From contig LYSV01000045.1 in assembly GCA_001657315.1 (NCBI GenBank), positions 1-57,104 on the forward strand: a stretch of DNA of 57,104 nucleotides, given 5' to 3'. The DNA comes from Flammeovirgaceae bacterium BBD 1991-12 (GTDB taxonomy: Bacteria; Bacteroidota; Bacteroidia; Cytophagales; Cyclobacteriaceae). Every line of letters begins with the position of its first letter. Positions within the stretch are counted from its first letter, which is position 1. The translations under genes were made by a program, and so were the position numbers. The notes under the pieces were generated by a model, which did not search any database, was not told the origin of the DNA, and was given only the letters and a program-made list of their open reading frames with translations. Below, piece by piece: positions 34,187-42,735 of this stretch.

Positions 34187-35596
34187 ATGGGAAGGCTAAA
34201 AATACTTCTCGTTACGTGTGCTGCATTATGGTGCATGTACTTATCAGCCCAGGATGGAAACAGGCCCAACATTGTGTTCATCATGGTAGATGATCTTGGC
34301 TGGACAGACACGGGTTTCAACGGCAGCCGTTATTATGAAACTCCTCATATGGACCAACTGGCAAGGGACGGGGCCAATTTCACACAGGCGTATGCGGCAG
34401 GTGCTGTATGTTCGCCCACGCGGGCATCGGTGGTTACCGGCAGATACCCGGCCAGACTACAGCTTACCACCCATATCCCGTCTATGGCAAAGGGTTGGAA
34501 TATGGGTGTTCCACCGGAAAATGCCGTGTTTACCCATGATCACCCCGCGAGCCAAAGGCAGAGTGGTGTTCCCAACAGGAACTATCTGCCGTTGGAGGAG
34601 GTCACTATTGCGGAAATACTCAAAAAGGCAGGCTATTATACAGGGTATATCGGGAAATGGCATCTGGGACATGATGCCTATCACCCGGTCCATCAGGGGT
34701 TTGACTGGCAGGCGGGTGTGAGTAACTGGGGGCAGCCCATGAGCTATTATAGCCCATATCAGCGCAGCGTTAGAGGTGTTACCCATCGGATCGAAAGCCT
34801 CCAGGAAGGGCTTCAGGAGGGAGAGTACCTCACCGACAGACTGGGCAGGGAAGCCGTGGATTTTATCCAGCAAAACAAAAAGAAACCCTTTTTTCTCCAG
34901 CTGGCATTTTATTCCGTGCATACTCCCATTCAGCCCCCGGAAGAGAACGTGTCATATTTCGGGCAAAAAGAGAAAACCGAAAACCATCAAAATCCAGCCT
35001 ACGCCGCCATGATCCACAAGGTAGATGAGAATATAGGACGGGTGACGAGCACATTGAGGGAACTCGGACTTGAAGAAAACACCATAGTGGTACTGTACAG
35101 CGACAATGGAGGGTTATTAAGGGTCACTTCCAACGAACCCCTAAGAAAAGGCAAGGGATATGCCTATGAAGGAGGTATCCGGGTGCCCCTGGTTATTAAA
35201 TTTCCCGGGGGGATAAAAAAAGGTCAGATCATTGATATACCCGTAACCAGTGTGGATTTTCTGCCCACGTTTTGTGAGGCAGCCAGTGTAAGACCGGGTC
35301 AGACAGATGGAAAGAATCTCTGGCCTGTTCTGGTAAGTGATAAGGCACAGCTGGAGAGAAGTTTGTACTGGCATTTTCCACACTACCGTGGCAATGATAT
35401 CGTGCCCTACAGCATCATTCGGCAAGGAGACTGGAAACTTATAAAAAGATATGAAGGAAAAGAATTTGAGTTATTTAACCTAAGGGAGGACGTATCGGAG
35501 AAAACGGATCTGGCAGCAAAAATGCCGGGCAAGGTACTGGAACTGAATGAAAAACTGGAAGAGTGGATAAAAGATACAGGAGCGGGCGTTCCATAG
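34187..35596 (+). CDS. family S1 sulfatase, secreted (CSPTR type)
   Basis: About 469 residues from the ATG at 34187. An upstream TTG (34148) would add 13 polar residues before a clear signal peptide ending YLSA, so it was not used. Metal ligands: MVDDLGWTD; formylglycine precursor Cys75 in CSPTRASVVTGRYPARL; GKWHLG; SDNG; AYEGGIRVP. The insert between RYPARL and GKWHLG (THIPSMAKGWNMG...EEVTIAEILKKAGYYTGYI) is longer than in its neighbours. It ends at GAGVP without an extension. Confidence 0.92.
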   Translation: MGRLKILLVTCAALWCMYLSAQDGNRPNIVFIMVDDLGWTDTGFNGSRYYETPHMDQLARDGANFTQAYAAGAVCSPTRASVVTGRYPARLQLTTHIPSMAKGWNMGVPPENAVFTHDHPASQRQSGVPNRNYLPLEEVTIAEILKKAGYYTGYIGKWHLGHDAYHPVHQGFDWQAGVSNWGQPMSYYSPYQRSVRGVTHRIESLQEGLQEGEYLTDRLGREAVDFIQQNKKKPFFLQLAFYSVHTPIQPPEENVSYFGQKEKTENHQNPAYAAMIHKVDENIGRVTSTLRELGLEENTIVVLYSDNGGLLRVTSNEPLRKGKGYAYEGGIRVPLVIKFPGGIKKGQIIDIPVTSVDFLPTFCEAASVRPGQTDGKNLWPVLVSDKAQLERSLYWHFPHYRGNDIVPYSIIRQGDWKLIKRYEGKEFELFNLREDVSEKTDLAAKMPGKVLELNEKLEEWIKDTGAGVP

Positions 35597-35643
35597 CCTG
35601 CCATTGTTAAAGCATAGAATAGAAGAGTCAAATCAAACCGAAT

Positions 35644-37080
35644 ATGTCCAACAAATGTTTTAGACTGCATATCACAATATTAACGGTCTTCCGAATGGCC
35701 ATGCTTCTATTTGTCCTGATGTGTATAAATGCCTGTAGTGCACCTTCGCAGACAGAAAAGGTAGGAAAGGAGCAGCCCAACATCATTTTTATCCTGGCTG
35801 ATGATCTGGGATATGGTGAGCTGGGTGCCTATGGTCAGGAGGTAATCCAAACCCCGAACATCGACAGGCTGGCACGTGAGGGGAAGAAATTTACCAATTT
35901 CTATGCCGGTGGCCCTGTCTGTGGCCCATCCCGTGCCTGTTTAATGACCGGGCTACATCAGGGGCATGGCTTCATTAAGGATAATCCGGGGGGAAAGCCG
36001 GAAAAAGAGACTTTACGCCCGCAGGATCTCATCTTTCCTGAAAAGCTTAAAGAGGCAAGATATTACAACGCTTGTATTGGTAAGTGGGGGTTGGGACCGA
36101 AAGGCAGTACCGGCTATCCGCTGGAAAAGGGGTTTGATTATTTTGTAGGATATGATACTCACGTGGCAGCACACAATTATTATCCTACAAAGCTGTGTAG
36201 CAATGAGGAATGGATGGAACTGGAACCCGGCACCTATAGTCATAATGTATTCACACAGGAGGCCCTGGGTTTTTTGAAAAAAGACCACCGTTCTCCATTC
36301 TTTCTGTACCTTGCCTATACGATCCCGCATAGTCCGCATAATCCCCCGTCTATGTCACCCTATGAGCAAGAGAACTGGCCGGAAAGGGCGAAAAAGTATG
36401 CTGCCATGATCACGCTAATGGACAGCGATGTGGGGAGAATAACAAAGACCCTGAAGGAGCAGGGCCTCAGTGAAAATACAATGGTGATATTCACCAGTGA
36501 CAATGGGGCAGATGTGCAGGTAGGAAAGCTAACCCGGGAATGGCACGATCTCTTTAATAACAACGGAGGACTTAGAAGTGGGAAACGAAGTGTTTACGAC
36601 GGTGGCATCCGTGTGCCGTTCATTGCGTGGTGGCCGGATCATATCGCACCTGGAACAGTGGATGAGATACTGGCCTTTCAGGACATAATGCCCACGATGA
36701 TGGAACTGGCAGGTCTTAAGAATACGGTAAAAACAGATGGCATATCCATTGCTCCCCTGTTATTCGACACAAAAGACAGGTTCGATGGGCATGACATGCT
36801 CTATTGGGAGTTTATATGGCAGGGCAGGAGTGGAGGAGGCCAGCAGGCAGCGCTGAATGCAAGGACCGGGTATAAAGCGGTAAGGTTTGGCAGCAAAGGG
36901 GAACTGAAATTGTACAACATTTTTGAAGACCCTGCGGAATCCATACGTATTTACAAAGGAGAGAATAGTCAGCTCATGGAGTTGCAAAATTACCTTGATA
37001 CCGTAAGGACCCACAGCCCGTTCTGGCCCATGCCAGCGTATGGATGGTCCCAACGTACCCCCTGGGAACCGGTGGATTGA
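35644..37080 (+). CDS. family S1 sulfatase, lipoprotein (CGPSR type)
   Basis: 478 residues. Lipobox INAC at Cys31. Metal ligands: LADDLGYGE; formylglycine precursor Cys93 in CGPSRACLMTG; GKWGLG; SDNG; VYDGGIRVP. It is related to the sulfatase at 1795-3240, sharing CGPSR, GKWG and LAYTIPH. The two members therefore bracket the collection, one under each operon. It is the last sulfatase of the series and is followed after 35 bp by a GNAT gene. Confidence 0.92.
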   Translation: MSNKCFRLHITILTVFRMAMLLFVLMCINACSAPSQTEKVGKEQPNIIFILADDLGYGELGAYGQEVIQTPNIDRLAREGKKFTNFYAGGPVCGPSRACLMTGLHQGHGFIKDNPGGKPEKETLRPQDLIFPEKLKEARYYNACIGKWGLGPKGSTGYPLEKGFDYFVGYDTHVAAHNYYPTKLCSNEEWMELEPGTYSHNVFTQEALGFLKKDHRSPFFLYLAYTIPHSPHNPPSMSPYEQENWPERAKKYAAMITLMDSDVGRITKTLKEQGLSENTMVIFTSDNGADVQVGKLTREWHDLFNNNGGLRSGKRSVYDGGIRVPFIAWWPDHIAPGTVDEILAFQDIMPTMMELAGLKNTVKTDGISIAPLLFDTKDRFDGHDMLYWEFIWQGRSGGGQQAALNARTGYKAVRFGSKGELKLYNIFEDPAESIRIYKGENSQLMELQNYLDTVRTHSPFWPMPAYGWSQRTPWEPVD

Positions 37081-37115
37081 GAGAAAGGTCAAAAAAAGAC
37101 CGTTAACAAGGAAAG

Positions 37116-37652
37116 ATGAACATACAAATAAGAATTTTAACGGAGGACGATGCCAGAGAATACAGAGAACTTCGGCTCAAGAGCTATCAGGAAGCCCCAT
37201 TGGCCTTCAGCGAAAGTTATGAAGATGAAAAGGAAAGGTCACTGGCTGATTTCAAGCGTGAAATAATCACTCGTGGTGATCCCCCTGAGTGGTTTGTTTT
37301 AGGCGCTTTTTCCAGATTTGGAAAACTGGTCGGGTTTGTAAGGTTCCGTAGAGATCTGAGATCCAAGGCCCGTCATAAGTCCATGATCCATGCCATGTAT
37401 TCAGATCAGCAATACCGAAACCAGGTGATTGGAAAAAAACTGGTGGAAGACCTACTCCTGAGAGTAAAGCGTATAGCAGGATTGGAACAGATCCACCTGT
37501 GGGTGTTGCATTCCACCAACTCAGCTTCTGAGTTTTACAAAAAGTGCGGATTCGAAAGTCAGGGACCCGTTATAAAAAAGGATCTGAAAGTTGGTAATGT
37601 TTATGTTGATGCGGAGTATATGGTGATGCACTTGAGTAAGGACAACCTCTGA
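37116..37652 (+). CDS. GNAT-family N-acetyltransferase
   Basis: 178 residues, cytoplasmic (no signal peptide). GNAT landmarks are the N-terminal IRILTEDDAREYRELRLKSY, a central beta hairpin (LVGFVRFRRD), the acetyl-CoA loop region HAMYSDQQYRNQVIGKKLVEDLL (an imperfect QxxGxG/A) and the C-terminal LWVLHSTNSASEFYKKCGFES. The substrate is unknown. It is 35 bp downstream of the last sulfatase and is probably in that transcript, but a direct role in glycan use is not evident; it may be a passenger gene. Confidence 0.85.
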   Translation: MNIQIRILTEDDAREYRELRLKSYQEAPLAFSESYEDEKERSLADFKREIITRGDPPEWFVLGAFSRFGKLVGFVRFRRDLRSKARHKSMIHAMYSDQQYRNQVIGKKLVEDLLLRVKRIAGLEQIHLWVLHSTNSASEFYKKCGFESQGPVIKKDLKVGNVYVDAEYMVMHLSKDNL

Positions 37653-37833
37653 TAGTTCCGTAAGGATGTTCATTTATAAGTGCTGTCAGGGAAGGACATT
37701 TCTAAAAGTTTGTTTTAGACACCGGACAGGCATAGATATAAAGGGTTCATGACAGAGACCACTGAACATTCTCCTCTGAAATAATCCGGGAAAGAGGCTG
37801 ATTGTTTTAGGATTATTGCTTATTTTGGTCTTT

Positions 37834-38652
37834 ATGCAATCGATTGTCTATTCTCTGTTTTTTATAGGTCTCTCTATTCTCATAGGGCATGGCGAACAAA
37901 AGGAAAAACCCAGTTACCGGCTTGTCTGGGAAGATAATTTCACAGGAAAACAAATTGACCCGAAAAAGTGGGTGTTCCAGACGGGTGACGGCTGTCCTGA
38001 CGTCTGTGGCTGGGGAAACAACGAACGGCAGTACTATACGGATAAGGCAGAGAATGCGAGGATTGAAAACGGGCATTTGATCATCGAAGCCAGGAAAGAA
38101 AAAACAGGATCAAGATCCTATTCAAGTGCCAAACTCGTCACAAAGAACAAAGCTGACTGGCAGCATGGTCGGATTGAGATCAGGGCCAGATTGCCTTACG
38201 GGCGTGGGACATGGCCCGCCTTCTGGATGCTTCCAACTGTTGAAGACAGAAAAATGAAATGGCCCTATGATGGTGAAATTGACATTATGGAGCATGTAGG
38301 GTTTAATCAGGGCATGATCTACGGAACTATTCATACCGGTAAATACAATCACATGATAGGGACCCACAGAACCGACAGTCTGTTTGTAGGAGACACCGAA
38401 AAGAATTTTCACGTTTATGCGCTGGAATGGACCCATGATTCCATGTCGTGGTACGTGGACAACAGGTTGTACAATAAGCTTGACAGGAATGGCGAAGACG
38501 AAAATGCCTGGCCTTTCAATCAGTTCCGGTATCACCTGATCCTGAACCTTGCGGTAGGAGGCAATTGGGGTGGCAAAATGGGCATAGATGACTCCATATG
38601 GCCGCAGAGGATCGAGGTGGATTATATCAAATACTATAAATCCGGGGGTTGA
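37834..38652 (+). CDS. GH16 laminarinase-like endo-beta-1,3-glucanase
   Basis: About 272 residues. Leader MQSIVYSLFFIGLSILIGHG, then a single GH16 domain: LVWEDNF at the N-terminus, HGRIEIRARLPYGRGTWPAFWMLP, and nucleophile Glu148, Asp150 and acid/base Glu153 in GEIDIMEHVG, ending in RIEVDYIKYYK. The arrangement is typical of GH16_3 laminarinases. No T9SS tail or binding module is present, in contrast with the GH16 at 13218. A TTG at 37816 is an alternative start. A LacI-type palindrome overlaps the ATG, which ties the gene to the LacI regulon downstream and not to the sulfatase operon upstream. That also makes the precise start uncertain. Confidence 0.9.
   Translation: MQSIVYSLFFIGLSILIGHGEQKEKPSYRLVWEDNFTGKQIDPKKWVFQTGDGCPDVCGWGNNERQYYTDKAENARIENGHLIIEARKEKTGSRSYSSAKLVTKNKADWQHGRIEIRARLPYGRGTWPAFWMLPTVEDRKMKWPYDGEIDIMEHVGFNQGMIYGTIHTGKYNHMIGTHRTDSLFVGDTEKNFHVYALEWTHDSMSWYVDNRLYNKLDRNGEDENAWPFNQFRYHLILNLAVGGNWGGKMGIDDSIWPQRIEVDYIKYYKSGG
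37835..37848. promoter_or_regulatory. candidate LacI-family operator, site 1
   Basis: TGCAATCGATTGTC matches the 14-bp palindrome TGCAATCGATTGCA at 12 positions. The central CG with inverted AAT/ATT flanks is typical of LacI/GalR-family sites. It overlaps the start codon of the GH16 gene. A possible -7 box TATTTTG lies at 37821-37827, which would put the operator at the transcription start. The regulator gene lies 1 kb away. Confidence 0.55.
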
Positions 38653-38719
38653 TCCGGTCGTTTAGGCAAGGAAATCATAAGAAGGGGCTTCCCCGCCTCG
38701 ATGGTCTTTGTCCGCCCCC

Positions 38720-38743
38720 ATGGTCTGTGTCTTCACAGACCAT
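38720..38743. repeat. hairpin repeat, copy 2 (GGTCTGTG-tetraloop-CACAGACC)
   Basis: Identical over all 24 nt to the hairpin at 16159-16182: stem ATGGTCTGTG / CACAGACCAT with loop TCTT. It lies in the 159-bp gap between the convergent GH16 and LacI genes. A small GGGG-CTT-CCCC hairpin at 38684-38694 precedes it. No T-tract follows closely, which weakens a terminator reading for this copy. Confidence 0.7.
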
Positions 38744-38811
38744 CCTCCGGAACCCTCTAACAAGCTATTTATTTGTTTCAGCAAGAATCCCTTTTCTTGT
38801 AAAAGAGTGTT

Positions 38812-39828
38812 TCAGTAAACCACAAGCTCTTTGCATGAGGAGACCCTCTGTATGAGAACGGGACCAAGCACTACGGTTTTGAATAGCTTTTGATCGTTCC
38901 TGTTATTTGCCAGTTCCAGTAATGATTTTGCCGCCTGTACGCCCATTTCCTTGGGTCTCTGATCCACAGAGGTGATGGGAGGGTCCATGTGCTCAAGGAA
39001 AGGCTCATTGCTAAAGCCTGCAACACCTATGTCTTCCGGTACAGCAAAGCCCCTGGACTTCAATGTTTTTATGGCTCCTATGGCCTTATAGTCACTTGAA
39101 GCAAAAATAGCATCGAATTCATTTCCACTTTCGATCAGTTGTTCAGTCAGATCGGCCCCTATTTCCACAAAGCAGTCACCGCCGTAGATCAGGCCGGGCT
39201 CGATGTCCATTCCATGATCACTCAGAGCCTTTTTATAGCCGCCGAAGCGTTCTTCATAGATTTTCAATCCCAGGTCTCCGTGAAAATGCGCGATCCTTTT
39301 GTACCCCTGCTGAATGAGATGTGCCACTGATTCATAGGCCCCCCTGAAGTCATCGACCTTAACACAGCTTGTATTCACGTTTTCATTTACCCGGTCAAAC
39401 ATGACCAGTGGAATGTTTGAGGTAATAACTTTGCTCAGGTGTTCGTAGTTCTTTCCCGGAGCTACCGATACCAGAATGCCAGATACCCTGGCGCTCAGCA
39501 ACGTTTCAATATTCTCAATCTCACCTTCGTTGGTATCATGTGACTGACACACAATGATCTGATGGCCGGATTCCTTAAAAACCTCTTCAATTCCGGACAA
39601 AACTGCTCCAAAAAAAGCACGATCAACAAAAGGAACGATCACCCCTATGGTTTTGCTGCTACCTTCCCGCAGCGCTTTGGCCACCTGGTTGGTCTTGTAG
39701 CCCATTCGCTCCGCCGTTTCCTGAATAAGTTTCCGTCTCTTTTCGCTGATCCTTGGGTTATTGTTGAGTGCACGGGAAACTGTAGAAGCAGCTATATTAA
39801 GTTCTTTGGCAATGTCGTAGATTGTCAT
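38812..39828 (-). CDS. LacI/GalR-family transcriptional regulator
   Basis: 338 residues. N-terminal HTH MTIYDIAKELNIAASTVSRALNNNPRIS and hinge region (NQVAKALREGSSKTIGVIVPF), then a periplasmic-binding-like sensor domain (~60-330) containing FDAIFASSDYKAIGAIKTLKSRG and VAGFSNEP. It binds palindromic operators with a central CG and releases or gains DNA binding on a sugar ligand. Three matching palindromes are seen at 37835, 43386 and 50506, all at genes of the second glycan system, so it is the probable regulator of that set. Whether it represses or activates cannot be told from sequence. It is transcribed in the same direction as, and 95 bp downstream of, the GH-A enzyme gene. Confidence 0.94.
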   Translation of the reverse strand: MTIYDIAKELNIAASTVSRALNNNPRISEKRRKLIQETAERMGYKTNQVAKALREGSSKTIGVIVPFVDRAFFGAVLSGIEEVFKESGHQIIVCQSHDTNEGEIENIETLLSARVSGILVSVAPGKNYEHLSKVITSNIPLVMFDRVNENVNTSCVKVDDFRGAYESVAHLIQQGYKRIAHFHGDLGLKIYEERFGGYKKALSDHGMDIEPGLIYGGDCFVEIGADLTEQLIESGNEFDAIFASSDYKAIGAIKTLKSRGFAVPEDIGVAGFSNEPFLEHMDPPITSVDQRPKEMGVQAAKSLLELANNRNDQKLFKTVVLGPVLIQRVSSCKELVVY

Positions 39829-39923
39829 ATCAGCGGGGTGGTTAATGTTTGTAAGATGGGCATTGTTTTATGCAATATTATAACGTAATAGGGCAAACAT
39901 CCATTCTTTAAGTTATCAAATTA

Positions 39924-41987
39924 TTATTTTCGGTAAAACCTGTTTTGCAAAAGAGTATCCCTCCCGTATAGTTTCAGAATATAAATACCTGTTCCCAGAG
40001 AGATTATATCTATGGTATCATTCATATACAAACCAGACTGTATTACTTTCCCTTCCAGGGAGGTGATCTCATATTTTTCTATTGAATGCTGAGTCCGGAT
40101 GTTGATCACTTCTGACGAAGGATTAGGGTAAATACGAAGGTCACGTTGTGAGGACGGAGGTATGCCCAGTACCAGATCGCCTCCGTTAAAGTCAAAAACG
40201 ATCCGTGGAGGATTGGGTCTGGTTTCCCTTGAAGCCCAGGTGGTGATTTTGGGATCAACAGTGATATTCCTGAAAACAAAGGAAAGAAAGTCATCACCGG
40301 AGGCCAGCCTGTTAAAGACGTAATGCCGCACGTTCCATTGATGATACTTCAGCTCAGCCGAAATTTCGATCGTATCAAGTGGTACCAATTCATCATCTTC
40401 ATATCGGGTATTCCAACTGATGGTGTTTTCACGCCAAGGCAGGTCACCAATTCCGTAAATAACCGTTTTAACCCCTTCGGTTCCACCGCCATATAATTCA
40501 ACTGTGGCAGTTTCCATGGCTTCATTAACTGACGAGAGGTCGAAGCCGACATAGGTTTCCCTGATGAAGCCCTGGTCTTTGTTGTCAGACAGCCGTGTTA
40601 ACAAACGCTCGAAATCCGTAACGCCATGATCCTCAGCCTCGAAAGCACCATCCCTTATGTAAGCATCCCTGTCGGCGAATATTATAGTTGGATCGTCACT
40701 CACCAGCGGGTCCAGCTTTACCTGGAAGGGGAAATTGCCCAAAGCAATGTTGCCATCATTGTCCCTTACAAAATAGAACAATCTGTATTCGTTCAGATTA
40801 TCCGGGGTAGAAAATATTCCTTCAGTAGCGTTGGTCTGGGTAAACAGCCCGGGAATATAGGGGAGAACATGTGTTTCATCCGAAATGGCACCTTCATCTC
40901 CTGATTCCGGTTGAATGAGATATTCAAAGGTAAGTGAGTTTACATCTTCATCTTCTACCTCCAGTATGATCCGGTTATCTTCTTCCGACTTTATCACTAC
41001 ATTTTGATTTACAGCTTGACCGTTCAGGGTAACTGAGGTTATTTTTGGCGCCCGGTTGGCAGGATATACACCCGACCAGTGGTAGGTCATCACATCTACT
41101 GCTTCTGTTTCGTATCCGTCAAAAAAGAGTCCGTACCATGTAGGGGTTTCTTCAAACTTATTGCCCCAAAGGAATACATAGGAACCTACCAGCTTATCCG
41201 TATCCGGAAGTATTTCATTTTCGTAGCGGTCGAAATAAAGCGCTGCTTTTTGTGTGCTGGTCAGCTCAAGGGTAGCTCCCCAGCTCGTACTGGGCGATTC
41301 CCATTGCCCATTCGGACCCCACTCCGTAATCAGGTAGGGTTTGTTCCACACACCCTGGTCGATAGTATTTTCAACACCACCAATACAGCCGTAGCAATTC
41401 ACGCCCAGCATGTCGAGGTCCGGTGCCCTTTGCATAATATCACTCAGCTTGGTGCTGCTCAGTCCCGCGGTTACCGTAAGGGTGGGATGCTTCCCATCTA
41501 CCTGGTGGATCATTTCCGAAATATCGTTGATCGCGTCCCACACCTTAAGGTTGAGACTGCTGTAGCTTACACCCAGTTCTACCTCATTACCTATGGCCCA
41601 TAGCAGAACGGCACGGTGGTCCTTGTACTCTTCCACCCATTTTCTGAAACCTTCCAACTGTTCAGTTACAGCCGACTCGTTATTGTAGTCAAAACCATGC
41701 TGCTGGTGACCCACCCATAGCCCCATACAAACGGTCAGTCCCAGGGAATGGGCCGAATCCAAAAGAGTAAGTGTGTTTTCATCCGTCCCCCAGGTCCTGA
41801 CGGAGTTGCCGCCATAATCGGCCAGCCTGTCGAGAAAGTCGCTTCCTCCTGCACCTTTAATGTAGTAGGGGTCTCCTCCTCTCAGGAGGGTCCAGTTACC
41901 GTCGGATTCCACCAGCTCTACGGTAACGGCCTGGCTGAATAGCTGGGTGGAGAGGAAAAGCAGGAGTAAGAGTTGAATAAGTTTCAT
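39924..41987 (-). CDS. clan GH-A glycoside hydrolase (GH2/GH5-like barrel) with DNRLRE-type module and T9SS tail
   Basis: 687 residues. Signal peptide ends near LFSQ (19). The TIM barrel (~20-310) has the start IKGAGGSDFLDRLADYGGNSVRTWG, acid/base Glu135 in LLWAIGNEVE and nucleophile Glu222 in YLITEWGPNGQWE, as in GH2, GH5 and GH72 enzymes; it lacks the N-terminal jelly roll of full-length GH2. A beta region (~315-440) follows. Next comes a DNRLRE/CBM96-like module (~445-600, with ADRDAYIRDG, YVGFDLSSV and ISWNTRY) and a type A T9SS tail (LRIYPNPSSEVINI). The substrate is unknown; a beta-glucan is plausible from the laminarinase and LacI neighbours. It lies 61 bp downstream of the lipoprotein pair in the same direction, across a hairpin. 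Confidence 0.85.
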   Translation of the reverse strand: MKLIQLLLLLFLSTQLFSQAVTVELVESDGNWTLLRGGDPYYIKGAGGSDFLDRLADYGGNSVRTWGTDENTLTLLDSAHSLGLTVCMGLWVGHQQHGFDYNNESAVTEQLEGFRKWVEEYKDHRAVLLWAIGNEVELGVSYSSLNLKVWDAINDISEMIHQVDGKHPTLTVTAGLSSTKLSDIMQRAPDLDMLGVNCYGCIGGVENTIDQGVWNKPYLITEWGPNGQWESPSTSWGATLELTSTQKAALYFDRYENEILPDTDKLVGSYVFLWGNKFEETPTWYGLFFDGYETEAVDVMTYHWSGVYPANRAPKITSVTLNGQAVNQNVVIKSEEDNRIILEVEDEDVNSLTFEYLIQPESGDEGAISDETHVLPYIPGLFTQTNATEGIFSTPDNLNEYRLFYFVRDNDGNIALGNFPFQVKLDPLVSDDPTIIFADRDAYIRDGAFEAEDHGVTDFERLLTRLSDNKDQGFIRETYVGFDLSSVNEAMETATVELYGGGTEGVKTVIYGIGDLPWRENTISWNTRYEDDELVPLDTIEISAELKYHQWNVRHYVFNRLASGDDFLSFVFRNITVDPKITTWASRETRPNPPRIVFDFNGGDLVLGIPPSSQRDLRIYPNPSSEVINIRTQHSIEKYEITSLEGKVIQSGLYMNDTIDIISLGTGIYILKLYGRDTLLQNRFYRK

Positions 41988-42001
41988 AGGACAAGAAAAG
42001 C

Positions 42002-42020
42002 CAGCTCCTGCCTGGAGCTG
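42002..42020. terminator. stem-loop between lipoprotein and GH-A genes
   Basis: CAGCTCC (42002-42008) and GGAGCTG (42014-42020) form a perfect 7-bp stem with a 5-nt loop. On the plus strand it is followed by ACTTTTTT; on the minus strand, the transcribed direction, by GCTTTTCTT. It therefore has the look of a bidirectional intrinsic terminator but lies inside an apparent operon. It may reduce read-through into the enzyme gene. Confidence 0.5.
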
Positions 42021-42048
42021 ACTTTTTTGAGGTCATTCTCAATAATTA

Positions 42049-42735
42049 TTAATTGTTTGGATTCTGGTCATACACATCTGCATCTATGATGCGGATGTTG
42101 TCAACATAGTATGGATTGTGATCATCGCGAACAGTGACAACATTGTCTGAACTCCATCCATTACTCTCCATGGGCAACTCGTACCAACCTTCCGGATTCA
42201 AGGTGCCAGTATGACCGGCATTGAAAATCATACCTAAATAATCAATATTTGTCTCATCAACATTGGTTGGGTCAAGGATAAACCCTTGATTACCGTCTCC
42301 TGTAGTTGTCGGAGCTAAGGAGAAGTCCACAGGGTCTCCTGAAGTATTGTATCCAACACTAAACGTCACCGTTTGCCATTCATCAAATTTTGTAACCGTG
42401 CCGAATAGTTGCAAACCTCTACCGGTGGGAAAATCACCCCACAGCGCTTCATTTCCTAACTCTATTTGGATCGGAACTACTTTATCAATTGAATCCTGTA
42501 GTTCAAAGCTCCAACCTTTTCTTCCAAAGTCTTCAAGAGTGTAAGAGAAGTTTTCAACGGATTGATTAGCTTCATTTCCTGAATCTTCAGGATTATTATG
42601 TACCGTTACATCATCCTTTCCTACAAATTCATAGTAAATATTCATTTGAAGGACTCTTTCTCCTGACCTTAGGGCTGCAACCTCTTCTTCTGGAAGTGTT
42701 TCCGTTAATTTAAGGTAAGCGTTACAAATCCCCAT
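42049..42735 (-). CDS. C-terminal part of a frameshifted surface lipoprotein (glycan-binding-like domain)
   Basis: 228 codons if read from an ATG at 42735, but this is probably the continuation of the gene at 42705-43331. The two frames overlap by 31 bp. Adding one base to the TTT run at 42709-42711 (AAA in the coding strand) joins them as WGFVTLT-LKLTETLPEEE, which reads naturally. The segment is beta-rich and ends in PYYVDNIRIIDADVYD, a phrase common at the end of jelly-roll carbohydrate-binding domains. On its own it has no signal peptide and could not be exported, which supports the frameshift interpretation. Whether the shift is a real mutation or a sequencing error is open. Confidence 0.7.
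   Translation of the reverse strand: MGICNAYLKLTETLPEEEVAALRSGERVLQMNIYYEFVGKDDVTVHNNPEDSGNEANQSVENFSYTLEDFGRKGWSFELQDSIDKVVPIQIELGNEALWGDFPTGRGLQLFGTVTKFDEWQTVTFSVGYNTSGDPVDFSLAPTTTGDGNQGFILDPTNVDETNIDYLGMIFNAGHTGTLNPEGWYELPMESNGWSSDNVVTVRDDHNPYYVDNIRIIDADVYDQNPNN

Noticed and set aside
39830-39923. A fourth LacI operator for autoregulation near TGCAATATTATAACG
   Set aside because: Only the half-site TGCAAT is present; the second half and central CG are missing.
42705-42735. Programmed -1 frameshift joining the two lipoprotein halves
   Set aside because: No canonical X-XXY-YYZ slippery sequence or downstream pseudoknot was seen at the overlap; a one-base loss in a homopolymer is simpler.
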